DNA of 7,698 nt from Planctomycetaceae bacterium (lineage in GTDB: Bacteria; Planctomycetota; Phycisphaerae; Phycisphaerales; SM1A02): NCBI GenBank assembly GCA_002684315.1, contig NYVB01000110.1:10057-17754 (forward strand), read 5' to 3'. The notes beneath the pieces were generated by a model. That model worked only from the letters and a program-made list of their open reading frames with translations, made no database searches and was not told where the DNA came from. The position numbers and the translations under genes are program-made. The number at the start of each line of letters is the position of its first letter. The stretch's first letter is position 1. Shown here one piece after another: positions 6,148-7,698 of this stretch.

Positions 6148-7350
6148 ATGAAGATTCACGAGTATCAGGCAAGAGACCTTCTCCATCACGCTGGCGCACC
6201 GGTTCCCCCCGGAGCCATGGTTGAAACCGTCGATGACGCGGTCGCCGAGACACAACGGATTCTGGAATCCGGGGCCGGACTGGTGGTCATCAAGGCTCAG
6301 GTTCACGCCGGCGGGCGTGGAAAGGCTGGATTCGTCAAGCTCGTCAAGAGTGTCGAAGAGGCCAGAGAGGCTGCGGGATTCATGCTCACAAACCGCATGT
6401 GCTCGCCCCAGACGCCCCCGGATGGACTGCCCGTCTCGAGACTGCTCGTCGCGGCAGGCGTCGATATCGAGTCTGAATACTACCTTGCGGTCACGCTTGA
6501 TCGTGCCCACAACACCTACACCCTGATCGCATCATCGGAAGGTGGCGTGGAGATTGAAAAGGTCGCGGAGGAGACTCCTGAGAAGATTCTGAAGGAACCC
6601 CTCGATCCAATCCTGGGACTCCAGCCGTGGCAGGCCAGGAAGATGGCGTTTGCCTTGGGCCTCAAGGGCAAGCAGATCGGTCAGGCGGTCAAGACCATGA
6701 TGGCCGTCGACAAGCTCCGAATGGAAAAGGACGCCAGCCTGGTCGAGATCAATCCGTTGGTCGTCACCCCCGCCACCGCGGAGGCTCCGGATGGGCATGT
6801 GCTTGCGATCGATGCCAAGCTCAATTTCGATGACAACGCACTCTTCCGTCAGAAGACGATCGCCGCCCTCGCAGATCCACTGGAAGAGGATCCGGATGAG
6901 CTTCGGGCTCAGGAATTCGGTCTTTCCTACGTGGCCCTCGACGGAAACATCGGTTGCCTGGTCAATGGTGCCGGCCTTGCGATGTCCACCATGGACATCA
7001 TCAAGCTGCACGGCGGCGACCCCGCGAACTTCCTGGACGTCGGCGGAAGTGCGACCGTCCAGGCCGTCACCGAAGCATTCAGAATCATTCTCTCCGACAA
7101 GAAGGTCGAAGGCGTCCTGGTCAACATCTTCGGTGGCATCATGCAGTGCGACACCATCGCAAACGCCATCGTCGAAGCGGCCCATGCGGTCGGTGGATTC
7201 GATGTCCCCCTGGTGGTCCGACTCGAGGGCACGAACGTCGAAGCAGCTCGCGAGATCCTACGCTCGAAGCAAGGTGAACTGCCGACGATGCAGACCGCCG
7301 ACGATCTCACCAAAGCCGCCAAGATGGTCTGTTCCGCCGTCGCAGTCTGA
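6148..7350 (+). CDS. sucC: Succinyl-CoA synthetase (succinate-CoA ligase, ADP/GDP-forming) subunit beta
   Basis: This 400-residue ATP-grasp subunit pairs with the alpha subunit SucD to interconvert succinyl-CoA and succinate with nucleotide phosphorylation in the citric acid cycle, in the cytoplasm. It begins '[12 protein letters not shown]', the hallmark start of SucC, so ATG 6148 is preferred over an upstream TTG at 6127; CGGA lies 6 bases before it. Nucleotide-site marks are K49 and 'GGRGKAG' (55-61), '[17 protein letters not shown]', the metal residues E200 and N202 in 'EINPL', and D222 in 'DAKLNFDD'. The ligase domain has '[20 protein letters not shown]', 'FLDVGGSA', '[10 protein letters not shown]' (327-335) and 'RLEGTNV'. 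All expected residues are present. Where many homologs have Arg or Lys after 'GGI-x' this one has Gln333. sucD does not follow. ATP versus GTP preference cannot be read. Confidence 0.97.
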   Translation: MKIHEYQARDLLHHAGAPVPPGAMVETVDDAVAETQRILESGAGLVVIKAQVHAGGRGKAGFVKLVKSVEEAREAAGFMLTNRMCSPQTPPDGLPVSRLLVAAGVDIESEYYLAVTLDRAHNTYTLIASSEGGVEIEKVAEETPEKILKEPLDPILGLQPWQARKMAFALGLKGKQIGQAVKTMMAVDKLRMEKDASLVEINPLVVTPATAEAPDGHVLAIDAKLNFDDNALFRQKTIAALADPLEEDPDELRAQEFGLSYVALDGNIGCLVNGAGLAMSTMDIIKLHGGDPANFLDVGGSATVQAVTEAFRIILSDKKVEGVLVNIFGGIMQCDTIANAIVEAAHAVGGFDVPLVVRLEGTNVEAAREILRSKQGELPTMQTADDLTKAAKMVCSAVAV

Positions 7351-7360
7351 TTGGACACGC

Positions 7361-7698
7361 ATGCTGATTCTCTTCGACATCGACGGAACGCTTCTGCGAT
7401 CCAGAGGCATCGGCCTGCGCTCGATGAAGGAAGCCGTCTTCGCGATTCATGGCGTCGAGGTCGATCCCTCGAAGATGGATACCGGAGGGCGACTGGACCC
7501 GCACCTGTTTCACGAGCTGCTCAGTTCGCATGATCTGCCGTCCGAATCGGAACATCTGAACGCACTCTCGGACGCGTATGTGGAGCGGATGCATCACCAT
7601 TTCAGCAGGGAGACCTGGGCTGACGCACTTCCCGGCGCACGCACATTGGTTGAAACCGTGCACGAACACGACGCCATGACGGCTTCCGTGCTCACCGG
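7361..7698 (+). CDS. HAD-superfamily hydrolase, phosphoglycolate phosphatase-like (5' part)
   Basis: ATG 7361 opens a frame with no stop to the right edge (112 codons plus two bases). It starts '[18 protein letters not shown]': HAD motif I Asp-x-Asp-Gly-Thr, with the nucleophile D6 and acid/base D8. Residues about 15-90 are an alpha-helical cap of subfamily I type, with '[13 protein letters not shown]' (42-54) resembling the 'Gly-Arg-x-Asp' cap motif of PGP-like enzymes. '[12 protein letters not shown]' (89-100) leads into motif II, with T112 in 'SVLTG' at the edge. The conserved Lys and motif III Asp pair lie outside the window. It begins 10 bases after sucC, probably in the same transcript. 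The substrate is unknown; phosphoglycolate phosphatase is the common default label and may be wrong. Confidence 0.88.
   Translation, partial: MLILFDIDGTLLRSRGIGLRSMKEAVFAIHGVEVDPSKMDTGGRLDPHLFHELLSSHDLPSESEHLNALSDAYVERMHHHFSRETWADALPGARTLVETVHEHDAMTASVLT

Noticed and set aside
6532..7185. 217-codon minus-strand frame inside sucC
   Set aside because: It is fully antisense to a highly conserved enzyme gene and has no recognisable product.

Overview
The window reads as a gene-dense stretch of chromosome. All nine genes I can support lie on the + strand. Base composition is moderately GC-rich, coding is tight, and start codons include GTG. A FIST-domain protein, a LpxL-type acyltransferase, a Sm-like small protein of a kind I associate with planctomycetes, and a PGP-like HAD enzyme with a 'GRLDP' motif together suggest a planctomycete, perhaps of the Phycisphaerae. 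No marker gene proves this. I see no tRNA, rRNA, transposase, CRISPR array or long repeat.

Left part (1-2216): the 3' end of a FIST_C-domain sensory protein enters from the left edge. After 95 bases comes a complete GspE/PilB-type secretion or pilus ATPase. It has Walker A, Asp box, Walker B, His box, a four-cysteine zinc site and an MshEN-like tandem repeat at its N-terminus. No other secretion or pilus gene is next to it.

Middle part (2217-4892): a 226-base gap with a plausible promoter precedes a 457-residue membrane-anchored coiled-coil protein. Its C-terminus has a beta-rich segment and then a segment that reads like a BRCT domain, an unusual combination for a bacterial envelope protein. 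A short intergenic hairpin separates it from a LpxL/HtrB-family lipid A acyltransferase.

Right part (4894-7698): a stand-alone CheY-like receiver starts one base after the acyltransferase. It is followed by an acidic protein of unknown function, a small Sm-like conserved protein, sucC (succinyl-CoA synthetase beta subunit) and the beginning of a HAD phosphatase that runs off the right edge. sucD does not follow sucC.

The short spacings (about 1-17 bases, except one 95-base stretch) suggest that the genes from the acyltransferase onward may be co-transcribed. Their functions are mixed: envelope, signalling, central metabolism and hydrolase. The most unusual item is the membrane/coiled-coil/BRCT-like protein. 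No recognisable defence system or mobile system is present.
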